DNA of 64,000 nt, from the NCBI GenBank assembly GCA_013298945.1, contig JAAFJR010000002.1:310001-374000 (forward strand). Reading direction: 5' to 3'. The stretch is from Polaromonas sp. GTDB taxonomy: Bacteria; Pseudomonadota; Gammaproteobacteria; Burkholderiales; Burkholderiaceae_C. Below are positions 16,023 through 24,769 of the stretch, piece by piece. The notes beneath the pieces are model-generated. The model made no database searches and was not told the DNA's origin. It was given only the letters and a program-made list of their open reading frames with translations. Each line of letters opens with the position of its first letter. The first letter of the stretch is position 1. Both the position numbers and the translations under genes were made by a program.

Positions 16023-16295
16023 TTAAGCGCTAGGTGGCACATAGCCCTGCGCAGCATCTGCGCCATTGCCAAAAAAGTGAGCTTCCATTTGGCGTGCCAA
16101 GTACTGGCGTGCACGTAAATCGCCCAAATTGAGGCGGTTTTCATTGACTAGCATGGTTTGGTGTTTCATCCAGTCGGCCCAAGCTTGCTTGCTCACGCCT
16201 TCCCACAACTTTTTACCCAGCTCGCCCGGATAAGGCGGAAAATCTAAACCCTCAGCTTCTTTACCTAACTTGATACAGTTGACCATGCGTGCCAT
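16023..16295 (-). CDS. yggX: Fe(2+)-trafficking / oxidative damage protection protein
   Basis: A 90-residue cytosolic protein that matches YggX over its whole length: [52 protein letters not shown] and the end [12 protein letters not shown]. The conserved Cys 7 is present. The family protects iron-sulfur clusters from oxidants and helps move ferrous iron. It lies 28 bases upstream of the MnmC-type gene on the same strand, so both may share a transcript. Divergent from dsbB. Confidence 0.95.
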   Translation of the reverse strand: MARMVNCIKLGKEAEGLDFPPYPGELGKKLWEGVSKQAWADWMKHQTMLVNENRLNLGDLRARQYLARQMEAHFFGNGADAAQGYVPPSA

Positions 16296-16405
16296 ATGAT
16301 TGCCTATCTTTCTATTTTTCTATCTATTAAATATTAGAACTTTTTATAATTTTCGAAATCTAGTTGTTTTCGATATACGTTTGATTTTACCGTGGAGTCG
16401 TTATT

Positions 16406-16933
16406 TTGATTGTTTTGAAATTTTTAGCCGGTTTTAGTTTTAGGCAAACCATGGCGTATATAGCTCTGGGCTGTATTGCAATGCTGTGTTTCGGGTTTTA
16501 TTTGCAGCATGTTGGCGGTTTAGAGCCGTGTCCGATGTGCATTGTGCAGCGTTATGCTATGATTTTGATAGTAATATGGGCAATCATTGCGTCGGCTACA
16601 GGCATAAAAGGTGTTCAAATCAGTGCTGCTTGGTTGGTTGTTATCACGGCATTGGGGGGCGCGTTTGTGGCTGCACGCCAAAGCTGGTTGCAATGGTATC
16701 CGCCTGAAATCGTCAGCTGTGGGCGCGATGTGTATGGAATGATTGAGATGTTTCCCCTACAAAAGCTTGTTCCTATGATTTTGAAAGGCTCAGGCGATTG
16801 CACAAAAATAGATTGGACTTTTCTAGGCGGCTCAATCGCTAATTGGTCATTTTTATGCTTTTGTGGGCTTGCACTGATAGCCATCTTAAGTATCTTCCGA
16901 ATTAAATCTGCAAGTAGTCAAAAGATTGCTTAA
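16406..16933 (+). CDS. dsbB: Disulfide bond formation protein B
   Basis: A 175-residue inner-membrane protein with four membrane segments that reoxidises DsbA with quinone. The first periplasmic loop has the CPMC pair within LEPCPMCIVQRYAM, the second has CGRDVYGMIEMFPLQKLVPMILKGSGDC with its two Cys, and Arg of VQRYA is in place for quinone contact. The start is TTG 16406, with GTGGAG about ten bases upstream; no ATG comes before the first membrane segment. Alone on its strand; dsbA is not in the window. Confidence 0.93.
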   Translation: MIVLKFLAGFSFRQTMAYIALGCIAMLCFGFYLQHVGGLEPCPMCIVQRYAMILIVIWAIIASATGIKGVQISAAWLVVITALGGAFVAARQSWLQWYPPEIVSCGRDVYGMIEMFPLQKLVPMILKGSGDCTKIDWTFLGGSIANWSFLCFCGLALIAILSIFRIKSASSQKIA

Positions 16934-17166
16934 TGTAGTTTTATGCCGATAGCGTGAAAAAAGTCACGCGCTTTAATCACAGTATTGTTACTCAATGGTG
17001 CAAAAACCGGCTTATTTACGTAACTATCTGTATACTTTTGTTTGTATTCTGTTTCTATTTCAATTAATATAGATATTAATCGAAAGACGGAATTTTAAGC
17101 TTGCTTTTATTTTGCATAAATCGAAGTAAGTATCAACAAATTTAACAATCTTTACGCGAGTGGCTC
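16934..17166. other. Intergenic stretch between dsbB and the LW-repeat gene
   Basis: AT-rich, no ORF of note. A small hairpin (GCGTGA and TCACGC arms, 16952-16969) follows dsbB without a clear T tract. No dispersed element copy is seen. Confidence 0.5.
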
Positions 17167-18282
17167 ATGGCAGTTGCAATATCGAAGAATATGACTTCAG
17201 CGGCAGATTGGAGTATTGCTTATGCAGTCACGATCCGACGTTTGGACAGCCAGTTCATGCTGTGCCTGCTTCGTTTAGATACATGGCCCAACCTGAGCAA
17301 TATGCACGGTGATTTGGTTGATGCCATGAAAATGATTTGCGCTTTGTTAGAAAAGCGTCCCATGGTCGGTTTTTTGGTGGCACGTCGTTTGAAATTGCCG
17401 GTCGACAAAACTTATGCCTTGCTAAGTGTGCTTCAGACAAAAGGACATATTGTCACGGTAGGCGCTGAGCTTGTGGACGATCATTTAGCATTTAAAAATG
17501 CCAATGAAGCAGCTGACGCGGAAGATGAGTTGGCGCTTGCTGTAAAAAATGCAAATTTAGGCGCAACTGGTTCTGACGTAATAGCTAAAGACAGTGGCGA
17601 TGTGCTGAATCAACTTTGGCGAGTGCTTAATACGGATATCGCTTGGACTAAATCTGCGAATGCCAGCAAAGACCCAGATAACACAAGTGATAAAGATGCA
17701 GGCGATGTCTTGGGTCAACTGTGGCGCGTGCTGAATACAGATATTGTTCTTAAAACAGACGAAAACAACCAACCTATACCGGCGACTGAGGCCGAGCTTA
17801 AAGTACATCAAGACAAACTTGATGAAGCTGCTGGTGTGATGGGGCAGCTTTGGTCGGTGCTAAACACGGACATCGCCTTTAAGCGACAAGCTGGAACCAG
17901 CGGCAAAGAGGGTGGTGTTGAGGAGAAAACAAAAGAGGTCTCAACTGTGCTGCGTCAACTGTGGCGCGTTTTGAATACTGAAATTGCGAACAAGCGGCAA
18001 GCTAATGCTGTAAATGGGACAGTTGCCGCTACGGACACTACCATAGAAGCCAACGACAAGTTGAGCAAACTATGGCGTATTTTGGATACTGAGATCACGT
18101 TGAAGAAAAAATCTAAAACTTACGTTATGAAAGATGCTGCAGGGCACTCACCCAAGCCTGCCGGACAAGACACATCGGCAGAGGCGGTCAGCCGCTTGAA
18201 CCAACTGTGGCAAGTTTTGAACTCAGAAATCGCGGTAACTGTGCCGCCAGAGCGACGCGCTACAGCCGTCATCCACCGGTAA
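17167..18282 (+). CDS. LW-x-VLNT repeat protein with a winged-helix-like N-terminus
   Basis: A 371-residue soluble protein that I do not recognise. Residues about 48-100 read like a small winged-helix domain (DAMKMICALLEKRPMVGFLVARRL then TYALLSVLQTKGHIVTV). After an acidic linker come six copies of a 14-16-residue motif, Q-L-W-R-V-L-N-T-D/E-I, at DNA 17602, 17709, 17838, 17950, 18061 and 18196, that is every 107-135 bases. Between copies the linkers are charged, low in hydrophobics and not alike. The repeats look like short amphipathic helices, suited to binding several copies of one partner. No signal peptide or membrane segment. GTGGCTC precedes ATG 17167. Nothing near it suggests a job. 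Confidence 0.75.
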   Translation: MAVAISKNMTSAADWSIAYAVTIRRLDSQFMLCLLRLDTWPNLSNMHGDLVDAMKMICALLEKRPMVGFLVARRLKLPVDKTYALLSVLQTKGHIVTVGAELVDDHLAFKNANEAADAEDELALAVKNANLGATGSDVIAKDSGDVLNQLWRVLNTDIAWTKSANASKDPDNTSDKDAGDVLGQLWRVLNTDIVLKTDENNQPIPATEAELKVHQDKLDEAAGVMGQLWSVLNTDIAFKRQAGTSGKEGGVEEKTKEVSTVLRQLWRVLNTEIANKRQANAVNGTVAATDTTIEANDKLSKLWRILDTEITLKKKSKTYVMKDAAGHSPKPAGQDTSAEAVSRLNQLWQVLNSEIAVTVPPERRATAVIHR

Positions 18283-18291
18283 ATCCATTCA

Positions 18292-18447
18292 GTGCATTTC
18301 AGCTCACCCATAGATGCTAGATGCGCTGGTATTGAAACCGACTATCAAGATTTGGTTGACCCTAAGAATATCAGCATGTCAGACACGGTGGCGATCATGA
18401 CGGGCGCAAAACCCGTTGAAGATATTCCGCGAGAAGCCTTGGCGTAA
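18292..18447 (+). other. Possible short coding remnant after the LW-repeat gene
   Basis: In the same frame as the gene before it, after its stop, an open stretch of 51 codons from GTG 18292 reads with a plausible protein composition, including DYQDLVDPKNISMSDTVA and MTGAKPVEDIPREALA. It ends four bases before argA, which is convergent. It may be the last part of an older, longer gene cut off by the TAA at 18280, or chance. I do not recognise a family. Confidence 0.25.
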
Positions 18448-18451
18448 AAAG

Positions 18452-19801
18452 TTAACTGACTTTTTTAACCAAAACTTGACTCTTCCTGTCCCAGTTGTAC
18501 TTGCGCTTGCGAGCTTCTGGGAGCCAATCAGGGTCAACTAGTTTGAAGCCGCGTTTTAAAAACCAGTGCGTGGTGCGCGTGGTCAGCACAAAAATGCTTT
18601 CTAAGCCGGCTGCCTTGGCGCGGTGTTCAATGCGCTTGAGCACACGTTCACCATCACCATGACCTTGCACTTGTGGTGATACGGTAAGCGCTGCCATCTC
18701 AGCCGTTTTGGATTCAGGGTAGGGGTACAGCGCCGCGCAAGCAAAAATCACGCCGTCGTGCTCAATGATGCTGTAGTTGCTTGCATCGCGTTCAATTTCG
18801 GTGGGGCTGCGTTTCACTAGCGTGCCGTCTTTTTCAAACGGCTCAATGAGTTGCAAAATACCACTCACATCATCGGCGGTTGCTTCGCGCAAGCTCTCCA
18901 ACTTTTCGTCCACAACCATCGTACCAATACCATCGTGCACATAAACTTCCAATAGTAGCGAGCCATCCACATCGAACGGCAAAATATGGCTGCGTTCCAC
19001 GCCTTCTTCGCACGCTTTCACACAGTGCTGCAAGTAAAACGCTGTATCCGAAGGATCGCTTGCTAACGGCAAACCCGCAAGTAAAGCTTTGGCTGCATCA
19101 AGTGGCAGCTCGGTATCAATCGGGTTTTCCGCGCTCGCTGGCTCGTCAGGATTCATTCTTATGCCAGGAATCTCACTCATGAAAATCAGTTTATCCGCCT
19201 GCAAAGCTATCGCAACCGAAGTCGCCACTTCTTCCATCGTCAAGTTAAAAGCTTCACCCGTTGGTGAAAAACCAAATGGCGACAACAGCACCATCGCCCC
19301 AAAATCTAGTGTTTTGATAATGCCCGCCGTGTCTACCTTGCGCACCAAGCCAGAGTGCTGAAAATCTACACCATCCACGATCCCGACGGGACGAGCGGTG
19401 ATGAAGTTGCCCGAAATCACCCGCACGGTTGACCCTGCCATTGGCGTATTGGGCAAGCCTTGGCTAAATGCCGCTTCAATCTCATAGCGCAATTGCCCAG
19501 CCGCCTCTTGGGCGCAATCTAAAGCCACTTCGTCCGTGATACGCATACCGTGCGAATAGCGTGGCGTATGCCCCTTTGCCATTAGCTGCTCGTTCACCTG
19601 CGGTCTGAAGCCGTGCACCAGCACCACTTTGACGCCCATACTTTGAATCAAAGCCAAATCTTGTGCCAAATTCTGCAATTTGCCCGCAGCAATGGCCTCA
19701 CCCGCAATGCCGACTACAAAGGTTTTACCTCGGTGCATGTGGATGTAGGGTGCGACTGAGCGAAACCAGGGTACAAAATGATTATTAATAGTGTTTGGCA
19801 T
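18452..19801 (-). CDS. argA: Amino-acid N-acetyltransferase (N-acetylglutamate synthase)
   Basis: A 449-residue cytosolic enzyme that makes N-acetylglutamate, the first step of arginine synthesis. Residues about 20-290 are an amino-acid-kinase fold (FVVGIAGEAIAAGKLQNLAQDLALIQSMGVKVVLVHGFRPQVNEQL), and residues about 295-449 a GNAT domain (MAALTVSPQVQGHGDGERVLKRIEHRAKAAGLESIFVLTTRTTHWFLKRGF). The domain order and length are those of classical ArgA with arginine feedback through the kinase-like part. Divergent from gnd across 127 bases. Confidence 0.95.
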   Translation of the reverse strand: MPNTINNHFVPWFRSVAPYIHMHRGKTFVVGIAGEAIAAGKLQNLAQDLALIQSMGVKVVLVHGFRPQVNEQLMAKGHTPRYSHGMRITDEVALDCAQEAAGQLRYEIEAAFSQGLPNTPMAGSTVRVISGNFITARPVGIVDGVDFQHSGLVRKVDTAGIIKTLDFGAMVLLSPFGFSPTGEAFNLTMEEVATSVAIALQADKLIFMSEIPGIRMNPDEPASAENPIDTELPLDAAKALLAGLPLASDPSDTAFYLQHCVKACEEGVERSHILPFDVDGSLLLEVYVHDGIGTMVVDEKLESLREATADDVSGILQLIEPFEKDGTLVKRSPTEIERDASNYSIIEHDGVIFACAALYPYPESKTAEMAALTVSPQVQGHGDGERVLKRIEHRAKAAGLESIFVLTTRTTHWFLKRGFKLVDPDWLPEARKRKYNWDRKSQVLVKKVS

Positions 19802-19851
19802 GTGTTTCGGCTAGATTTGATTTCTAAAACGCCTATCATAATGGCACATTC

Positions 19852-19892
19852 AGCGGCTCAATAAGCGACTCAATAAGCGACTTAAAGAGCGG
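19852..19892. repeat. Short imperfect tandem repeat in the argA-gnd gap
   Basis: Repeats of about 12-14 bases, GGCTCAATAAGCGA, CTCAATAAGCGA and CTTAAAGAGCGG, lie between the two divergent starts. They could be regulatory or chance. Confidence 0.4.
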
Positions 19893-19928
19893 CACAACCT
19901 AGCGACAAAATTAACACCTAAACATTCT

Positions 19929-21458
19929 ATGAATACAACATCAGAAATTGGCTCAGATATTGGTTTAGTAGGCTTGGCCGTCATGGGTCAAAACTTAGCA
20001 CTGAATATCGCAGACCATGGTTACAACATCGCCGTTTTTAACCGCAACCCAGAGCGCACGACTGACTTCATCGCCCAGTGCCTAGCCAGCGAGCCCTGCG
20101 CACCACGCGTCGCTGGTTTTACCGACGTGGCAGCATTCGTGCAAAGCATCAAACGCCCGCGCAAAATCATTCTGCTCGTCAAAGCTGGCAAAGCGACGGA
20201 TGACACGATTGCAACATTGTTGCCACATTTAGAAGCGGACGATATCATCATCGACGGCGGTAACGCCTTGTGGGGTGACACCATTCGTCGTGAAAAAGAA
20301 TTAAGCGCCAAAGGCTTTGCTTTCATCGGTTCGGGTGTTTCCGGCGGTGAAACAGGCGCACGCTTTGGCCCTTCGTTGATGCCGGGCGGCTCTGCCAAAG
20401 CTTGGGCATCGTTAGAACCCATTTGGCGCGACATTGCCGCCAAGGTTGACCCTGTAACTGGCGCGCAACTAGAAGGCGCGACACCGGGTCACCCATTGGT
20501 CGGCGGCGTGCCCTGTACGGCACACATTGGACCTGATGGCGCAGGCCATTACGTCAAAATGGTGCACAACGGCATTGAGTACATCGACATGCAGCTCATA
20601 TGCGAAGCCTATGCTTTGATGAAAAACATGCTGGGCATGACGGCGGGCGAGATTGGCAAAATCTTTGAAACGTGGAATAAAGAAACGCTATCGAGCTTCC
20701 TGATCGAAATCACCGCGGACATCTTGCAGCAAAAAGACCCTGAAGACACCAGTGGACAAACCTATTTGGTCGATAAAGTGCTAGACACCGCAGGGCAAAA
20801 AGGAACGGGTATGTGGACGGCTGCGAATGCGCTAGAGCTGGGCGCGCCTGCCAATGCGATTGCCGAAGCCGTGTTTGCCCGTGCTTTGTCCGCCCTCAAA
20901 GCCGAGCGCGTCGCAGCTAGCCAAATCCTGAAAGGCCCTGAACTACCGGCAGAAAAAGACCGTGAAGCCATCATCGCCGCTATCCACGACGCCTTGTATT
21001 GCTCCAAAATCTGTGCCTACGCACAGGGCTTTCAGCTCATGAAGGAGGCGGAGAAAGAATACAAGTGGACGTTAAATTTTGCGACCATTGCCCAAATTTG
21101 GCGCGGCGGCTGCATCATCCGTGCGCGATTCCTGCAAAAAATCACCGATGCCTACAACACACAGCCGGATTTGAAGAACTTGATGCTGGACAACTATTTC
21201 ACCACTGCTCTGCACGACGCGCAAAACAACTGGCGTAAAGTCATTGGCATGGCCGTGCAACACGGAGTTGCAGTGCCCGCTTTCAGCTCAGCTTTGGCGT
21301 ATTTCGACGGCTACCGTAGCGCCAACTTACCGGCAAACTTGCTGCAGGGTCAGCGCGATTACTTTGGCGCTCACACCTATGAGCGTACCGACAAACCGCG
21401 CGGTGAATTCTTCCACCTCGATTGGCCTAAATCACCAAGATTGCAGGCTAAAGTTTAG
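19929..21458 (+). CDS. gnd: 6-phosphogluconate dehydrogenase, decarboxylating
   Basis: A 509-residue enzyme that turns 6-phosphogluconate into ribulose 5-phosphate and CO2 with NADP. The cofactor motif [20 protein letters not shown] is at residues 13-32, NRNPERT follows the second strand, and the substrate site is seen as [29 protein letters not shown] and [16 protein letters not shown] with the catalytic Lys. The C-terminal helix domain includes [15 protein letters not shown]. Slightly longer than the usual 470-residue form. Single gene on its strand, followed by dispersed element R7, whose palindrome could serve as a hairpin end. Confidence 0.96.
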   Translation: MNTTSEIGSDIGLVGLAVMGQNLALNIADHGYNIAVFNRNPERTTDFIAQCLASEPCAPRVAGFTDVAAFVQSIKRPRKIILLVKAGKATDDTIATLLPHLEADDIIIDGGNALWGDTIRREKELSAKGFAFIGSGVSGGETGARFGPSLMPGGSAKAWASLEPIWRDIAAKVDPVTGAQLEGATPGHPLVGGVPCTAHIGPDGAGHYVKMVHNGIEYIDMQLICEAYALMKNMLGMTAGEIGKIFETWNKETLSSFLIEITADILQQKDPEDTSGQTYLVDKVLDTAGQKGTGMWTAANALELGAPANAIAEAVFARALSALKAERVAASQILKGPELPAEKDREAIIAAIHDALYCSKICAYAQGFQLMKEAEKEYKWTLNFATIAQIWRGGCIIRARFLQKITDAYNTQPDLKNLMLDNYFTTALHDAQNNWRKVIGMAVQHGVAVPAFSSALAYFDGYRSANLPANLLQGQRDYFGAHTYERTDKPRGEFFHLDWPKSPRLQAKV

Positions 21459-21475
21459 TAAGTTTACTATATTTT

Positions 21476-21523
21476 TTATAGCTGCTTAGGCAATAAATAC
21501 GCCGGCTACAGCGTATTTATGCC
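21476..21523 (+). repeat. Dispersed element copy R7, near-consensus and palindromic
   Basis: Forward copy between convergent gnd and the acyl-CoA dehydrogenase: TAGCTGCTTAGGCAATAAA, TACGCCGGCTACAGC, GTATTTATGCC. Arms GGCAATAAATACGC and GCGTATTTATGCC form a stem of about 13 pairs. Confidence 0.9.
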
Positions 21524-21549
21524 TTAAATTGATCATTTTAAGACGATTT

Positions 21550-23304
21550 TTAGTCAATTTCCGGCAAAACCGCCTCACGTGCCATCACGCGCTGCCAGCG
21601 GAAGCTTGCCTCTGGCAACAGCCATTGCACGCCAAAGCGGGCGGTTTTGAGCTTGTCTGCATACCAAACATCAGCCACTTTAGGCAATGCTACCCGCGCA
21701 CTGCGTGCCCAGGCCCAGGCCAGCAGCGTGAAACCTAATCCGCGCAAAAAGTCATCTGCCACGCGCAGTGACCATTCTGCGTCAGCCTCCTGCGCTGCCA
21801 GTAGTGCGCCTACTGCCTCGCGTGTGGCTGCAATCTGGGCGCTTAGCGCTTCTGCGAATTCTTCCAATGCCGGTTCGCCCGAACACGCGTCAATTTCCAG
21901 CTCTAAAACCGCCAGTAAATCAATCAATTTCGCACCACCGTCTGACATGATCTTGCGTTGCAGCAGATCAATGGCTTGGATTTCATTGGTGCCCTCGTAA
22001 ATCATGGCAATACGGCTGTCGCGCACGGTTTGTTCAATGCCGAATTCATGCACATAGCCGTAGCCGCCCCACACCTGCAGCGCTTCGTTTGCACCCCGGT
22101 TACCGTTATCCGTAAAAAACGCTTTGGCAACGGGGGTGAGCAGAGCGACCATGTCTTCCGCTTTGGCGCGTTGCGCTGCGACAGCGTGGCTGTGCGCTTG
22201 GTCTAGCAACTGTGCTGTCCAGTAAGCAAGGACGCGTTCGCCTTCACACAGAGATCGCAAATTCCACAAATTACGGCGCACAGCGGGGTGCTGGTCAATT
22301 GTGCCGGGTTTGCCATCAATCTTAGTTTTGACTTTGCCTTGCACGCGCTCGTTAGCATAGGCATGGGCGTTTTGCTGGGCGATTTCTAAGTGCCCCAGCC
22401 CTTGCATGGCCACATGCAGGCGGGCAGAGTTCATCATCACAAACATGGCGGTCAAGCCCTTGTGCGGCTCGCCCACCAGCCAGCCGGTTGCGCTTTCAAA
22501 GCTCATGGCACAGGTCGCGCTGCCTTTGATACCCATTTTTTTCTCAATGCCATCGCAACGAATCTTGTTGCGCGAGCCATCCGGCAAAAATTTGGGCGCT
22601 AACATCAGCGACAAACCTTTGTTGCCCGCAGGCGCATCGGGCAGGCGGCACAGCACGAGGTGGACGATGTTGTCCGTCATGTCTTGGTCGCCACCTGAAA
22701 TCCATATTTTGCTGCCCGTGATCAGCCAGCTAGCGCCGTCAGCGGTCATGGGGCCTGCTTCGGCCTTGGTACGCACTTGGCTCAGGTCGCTACCGGCTTG
22801 CGGTTCGCTTAAATTCATGGTTGCCAGCCACTCGCCGCTGGTCAGTTTTTCTAAGTAGCGTGCTTTGAGCGCGTCGCTGCCATGCGCTTTGATGCAGTCA
22901 TAAGCGCCGTGCAGCAAGCCAGGGTACATGGTCCAGCCGTGGTTGGCCGCAGCAATCATCTCGTTCAGTGCCGCGTTTAGCAGTTGCGGCAAGCCTTGGC
23001 CACCGTAGGCGGGGTCGCAAGCCAGCGCTGGCCAGCCGCCTTCCACATAGGCTTTGTAGGCAGCGGGGTAGCCTTGTGGGGTGGTGACATTGCCGTCGTG
23101 CCAGCTACAGCCTTGCAGATCGGCGGCGCTGTTGATGGGCGCTAAGACGCCATTGGCAAATTTGCCGGCTTCTTCCAAAATTTGGCGCGATGTGTCGGCA
23201 TCCAAGTCCTCAAAAGCGGGTGTCTGCGCCCAAGCGTCGGGCGCTTGCAAGACTTCTTCAATCACAAAGTGCATGTCCCGCAATGGGGCGTTGTATGTCC
23301 ACAT
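21550..23304 (-). CDS. Acyl-CoA dehydrogenase, DmdC/long-form family
   Basis: A 584-residue flavoprotein that introduces a double bond next to an acyl-CoA thioester. The middle domain shows LATMNLSEPQAGSDLSQVRTKA and ITGSKIWISGGDQDM; the C-terminal four-helix domain has RIAMIYEGTNEIQAIDLLQRKI, whose Glu in YEGTNE is the usual base of this long family, and an extra C-terminal helical part. This layout is that of the methylmercaptopropionyl-CoA dehydrogenase-like branch; the true substrate is not predictable. Start at ATG 23304, which has GGAG six bases upstream, rather than ATG 23316. No other beta-oxidation gene is adjacent. Confidence 0.9.
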   Translation of the reverse strand: MWTYNAPLRDMHFVIEEVLQAPDAWAQTPAFEDLDADTSRQILEEAGKFANGVLAPINSAADLQGCSWHDGNVTTPQGYPAAYKAYVEGGWPALACDPAYGGQGLPQLLNAALNEMIAAANHGWTMYPGLLHGAYDCIKAHGSDALKARYLEKLTSGEWLATMNLSEPQAGSDLSQVRTKAEAGPMTADGASWLITGSKIWISGGDQDMTDNIVHLVLCRLPDAPAGNKGLSLMLAPKFLPDGSRNKIRCDGIEKKMGIKGSATCAMSFESATGWLVGEPHKGLTAMFVMMNSARLHVAMQGLGHLEIAQQNAHAYANERVQGKVKTKIDGKPGTIDQHPAVRRNLWNLRSLCEGERVLAYWTAQLLDQAHSHAVAAQRAKAEDMVALLTPVAKAFFTDNGNRGANEALQVWGGYGYVHEFGIEQTVRDSRIAMIYEGTNEIQAIDLLQRKIMSDGGAKLIDLLAVLELEIDACSGEPALEEFAEALSAQIAATREAVGALLAAQEADAEWSLRVADDFLRGLGFTLLAWAWARSARVALPKVADVWYADKLKTARFGVQWLLPEASFRWQRVMAREAVLPEID

Positions 23305-23327
23305 GGTTGTCTCCATTTGTGCAATAT

Positions 23328-23340
23328 TGATTATTAATCA
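23328..23340. promoter_or_regulatory. Perfect 13-base dyad upstream of the acyl-CoA dehydrogenase gene
   Basis: TGATTATTAATCA lies 24 bases before the start of the acyl-CoA dehydrogenase gene, in the divergent promoter region with the oxidoreductase gene at 23594. It could be an operator; the regulator is unknown. Confidence 0.35.
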
Positions 23341-23593
23341 TAACTATTTTGAATGTTTTTCGCAAGAAATAAGTACACATATTTTTAAATCGTCGAAATT
23401 GGACCGCAAATTTCTCACCACAAACCACCATAAATCCACTATGTGAAACAGTAAAACGCAGCATGAAATTTGCAAGCGTCGCTGCGTGGTTAAGGTTGAC
23501 CAGCATCAATTTTTTGGAAAATACTGAGTCTAATATCTTATGTCTTATATAAGACTTTCGATATTTTTAAGTATTTACCCGTATCATTTACGC

Positions 23594-24706
23594 ATGAGTA
23601 CCAAACTTTCATTCAATATCTTAATTTTGGGTGCCTCTTACGGGTCACTTTTCGCCCTCAAATGCTTGGCGGCGGGGCACAACGTCACGATGACGTGCCG
23701 CACGGCCACTGCAAACATCATCAATGCTGAGGGGATTCGTGTCCGTTTACCCATCAAAGGCCGGCGCGATGTTGGTGTGAATGGCTTGCTGGAAGTCAAA
23801 TCAAGCGCGTTAACGGGGCGCTTGAATGCTTGCACGCCTGAACAAGTTAGCAATTTAGAAAGGTTTGATTTGGTCGTACTGGCCATGCAAGAGCCGCAAT
23901 ATCGGCAAGACGGCATTCGTGATTTGATGCAGCAAATCGCAGCAGCTAAGCTGCCATGCATGCCTATCATGAACATGCCGCCATTGCCGTATTTGGCGCG
24001 ATTGCTGAAGCAAAATAGCCTCAGCAAAATTGACATCGACTTGAATAATTTCCGTAGTGCTTACGTGCAAGCAGACGTTTGGGATGCATTCGCCCCCGCA
24101 TGCATGACCTTGTCCAGTCCAGACCCACAAGCTTTCCGTCCAGTCGATGAGCCAGTTAATGTGTTGCAAGTGGCGCTGCCGACAAACTTCAAAGTAGCAC
24201 GCTTTGAATCTGAAAAGCACACACAAATATTGCAGCAGCTCGAAAATGACATTGAAGCTGTGCGCTATGAGCATAAAGGCGAATCCTTAGAGTTGCCCGT
24301 GAAACTCAAAGTGTTTGACTCTTTATTCGTGCCTTTAGCCAAGTGGAGCATGTTGTTAACGGGCAATTACCGTTGCATTCAAGCGGACGGTATGCGACCT
24401 ATTAAAGAAGCTGTTTTAGGTGATTTGGATCAATCTAAGAATGTTTATGAATGGGTGGCAGAGTTATGCGTAAAAATGGGCGCATCGCCAGAAGACCTCG
24501 TGCCGTTTGACAAATATGCCGCCGCCGCTGATGGTTTGGCCAAGCCTTCCTCAGCCGCGCGTGCTTTGGCCGCCGGTGCTACGCACATTGAACGTGTTGA
24601 TATGATTGTTCAAACCTTTGCAGCGCAGTTGGGCATGCAAAATGTCAGTGTTGACCAAACTGTTAGCGTTGTGAATGGTTGGCTGGCTAAAAACAGAGCA
24701 GCTTAA
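23594..24706 (+). CDS. Ketopantoate reductase-like (ApbA/PanE N-terminal) oxidoreductase
   Basis: A 370-residue protein from ATG 23594; an upstream ATG at 23540 would add a hydrophobic tail that does not fit. The N-terminus is a Rossmann fold, SFNILILGASYGSLFALKCLAAGHNVTMTCR, of the 2-dehydropantoate reductase type, and DLVVLAMQEPQYRQ follows. The C-terminal half keeps the helix pattern, but the usual ketopantoate active-site Lys and Asn motifs are not clear, so the substrate probably differs. It is 63 bases before frc on the same strand, which suggests a shared role in acyl-CoA or oxalate-linked metabolism. Confidence 0.75.
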   Translation: MSTKLSFNILILGASYGSLFALKCLAAGHNVTMTCRTATANIINAEGIRVRLPIKGRRDVGVNGLLEVKSSALTGRLNACTPEQVSNLERFDLVVLAMQEPQYRQDGIRDLMQQIAAAKLPCMPIMNMPPLPYLARLLKQNSLSKIDIDLNNFRSAYVQADVWDAFAPACMTLSSPDPQAFRPVDEPVNVLQVALPTNFKVARFESEKHTQILQQLENDIEAVRYEHKGESLELPVKLKVFDSLFVPLAKWSMLLTGNYRCIQADGMRPIKEAVLGDLDQSKNVYEWVAELCVKMGASPEDLVPFDKYAAAADGLAKPSSAARALAAGATHIERVDMIVQTFAAQLGMQNVSVDQTVSVVNGWLAKNRAA

Positions 24707-24769
24707 AGAATATTTAGAAATATTTCAGATTTTTTTTAGAATTTTTAACTTTGGTATAGGGTAAATTTT

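Noticed and set aside
16952-16969. A terminator after dsbB
   Set aside because: The six-pair stem lacks a T tract, so it is too weak to call.
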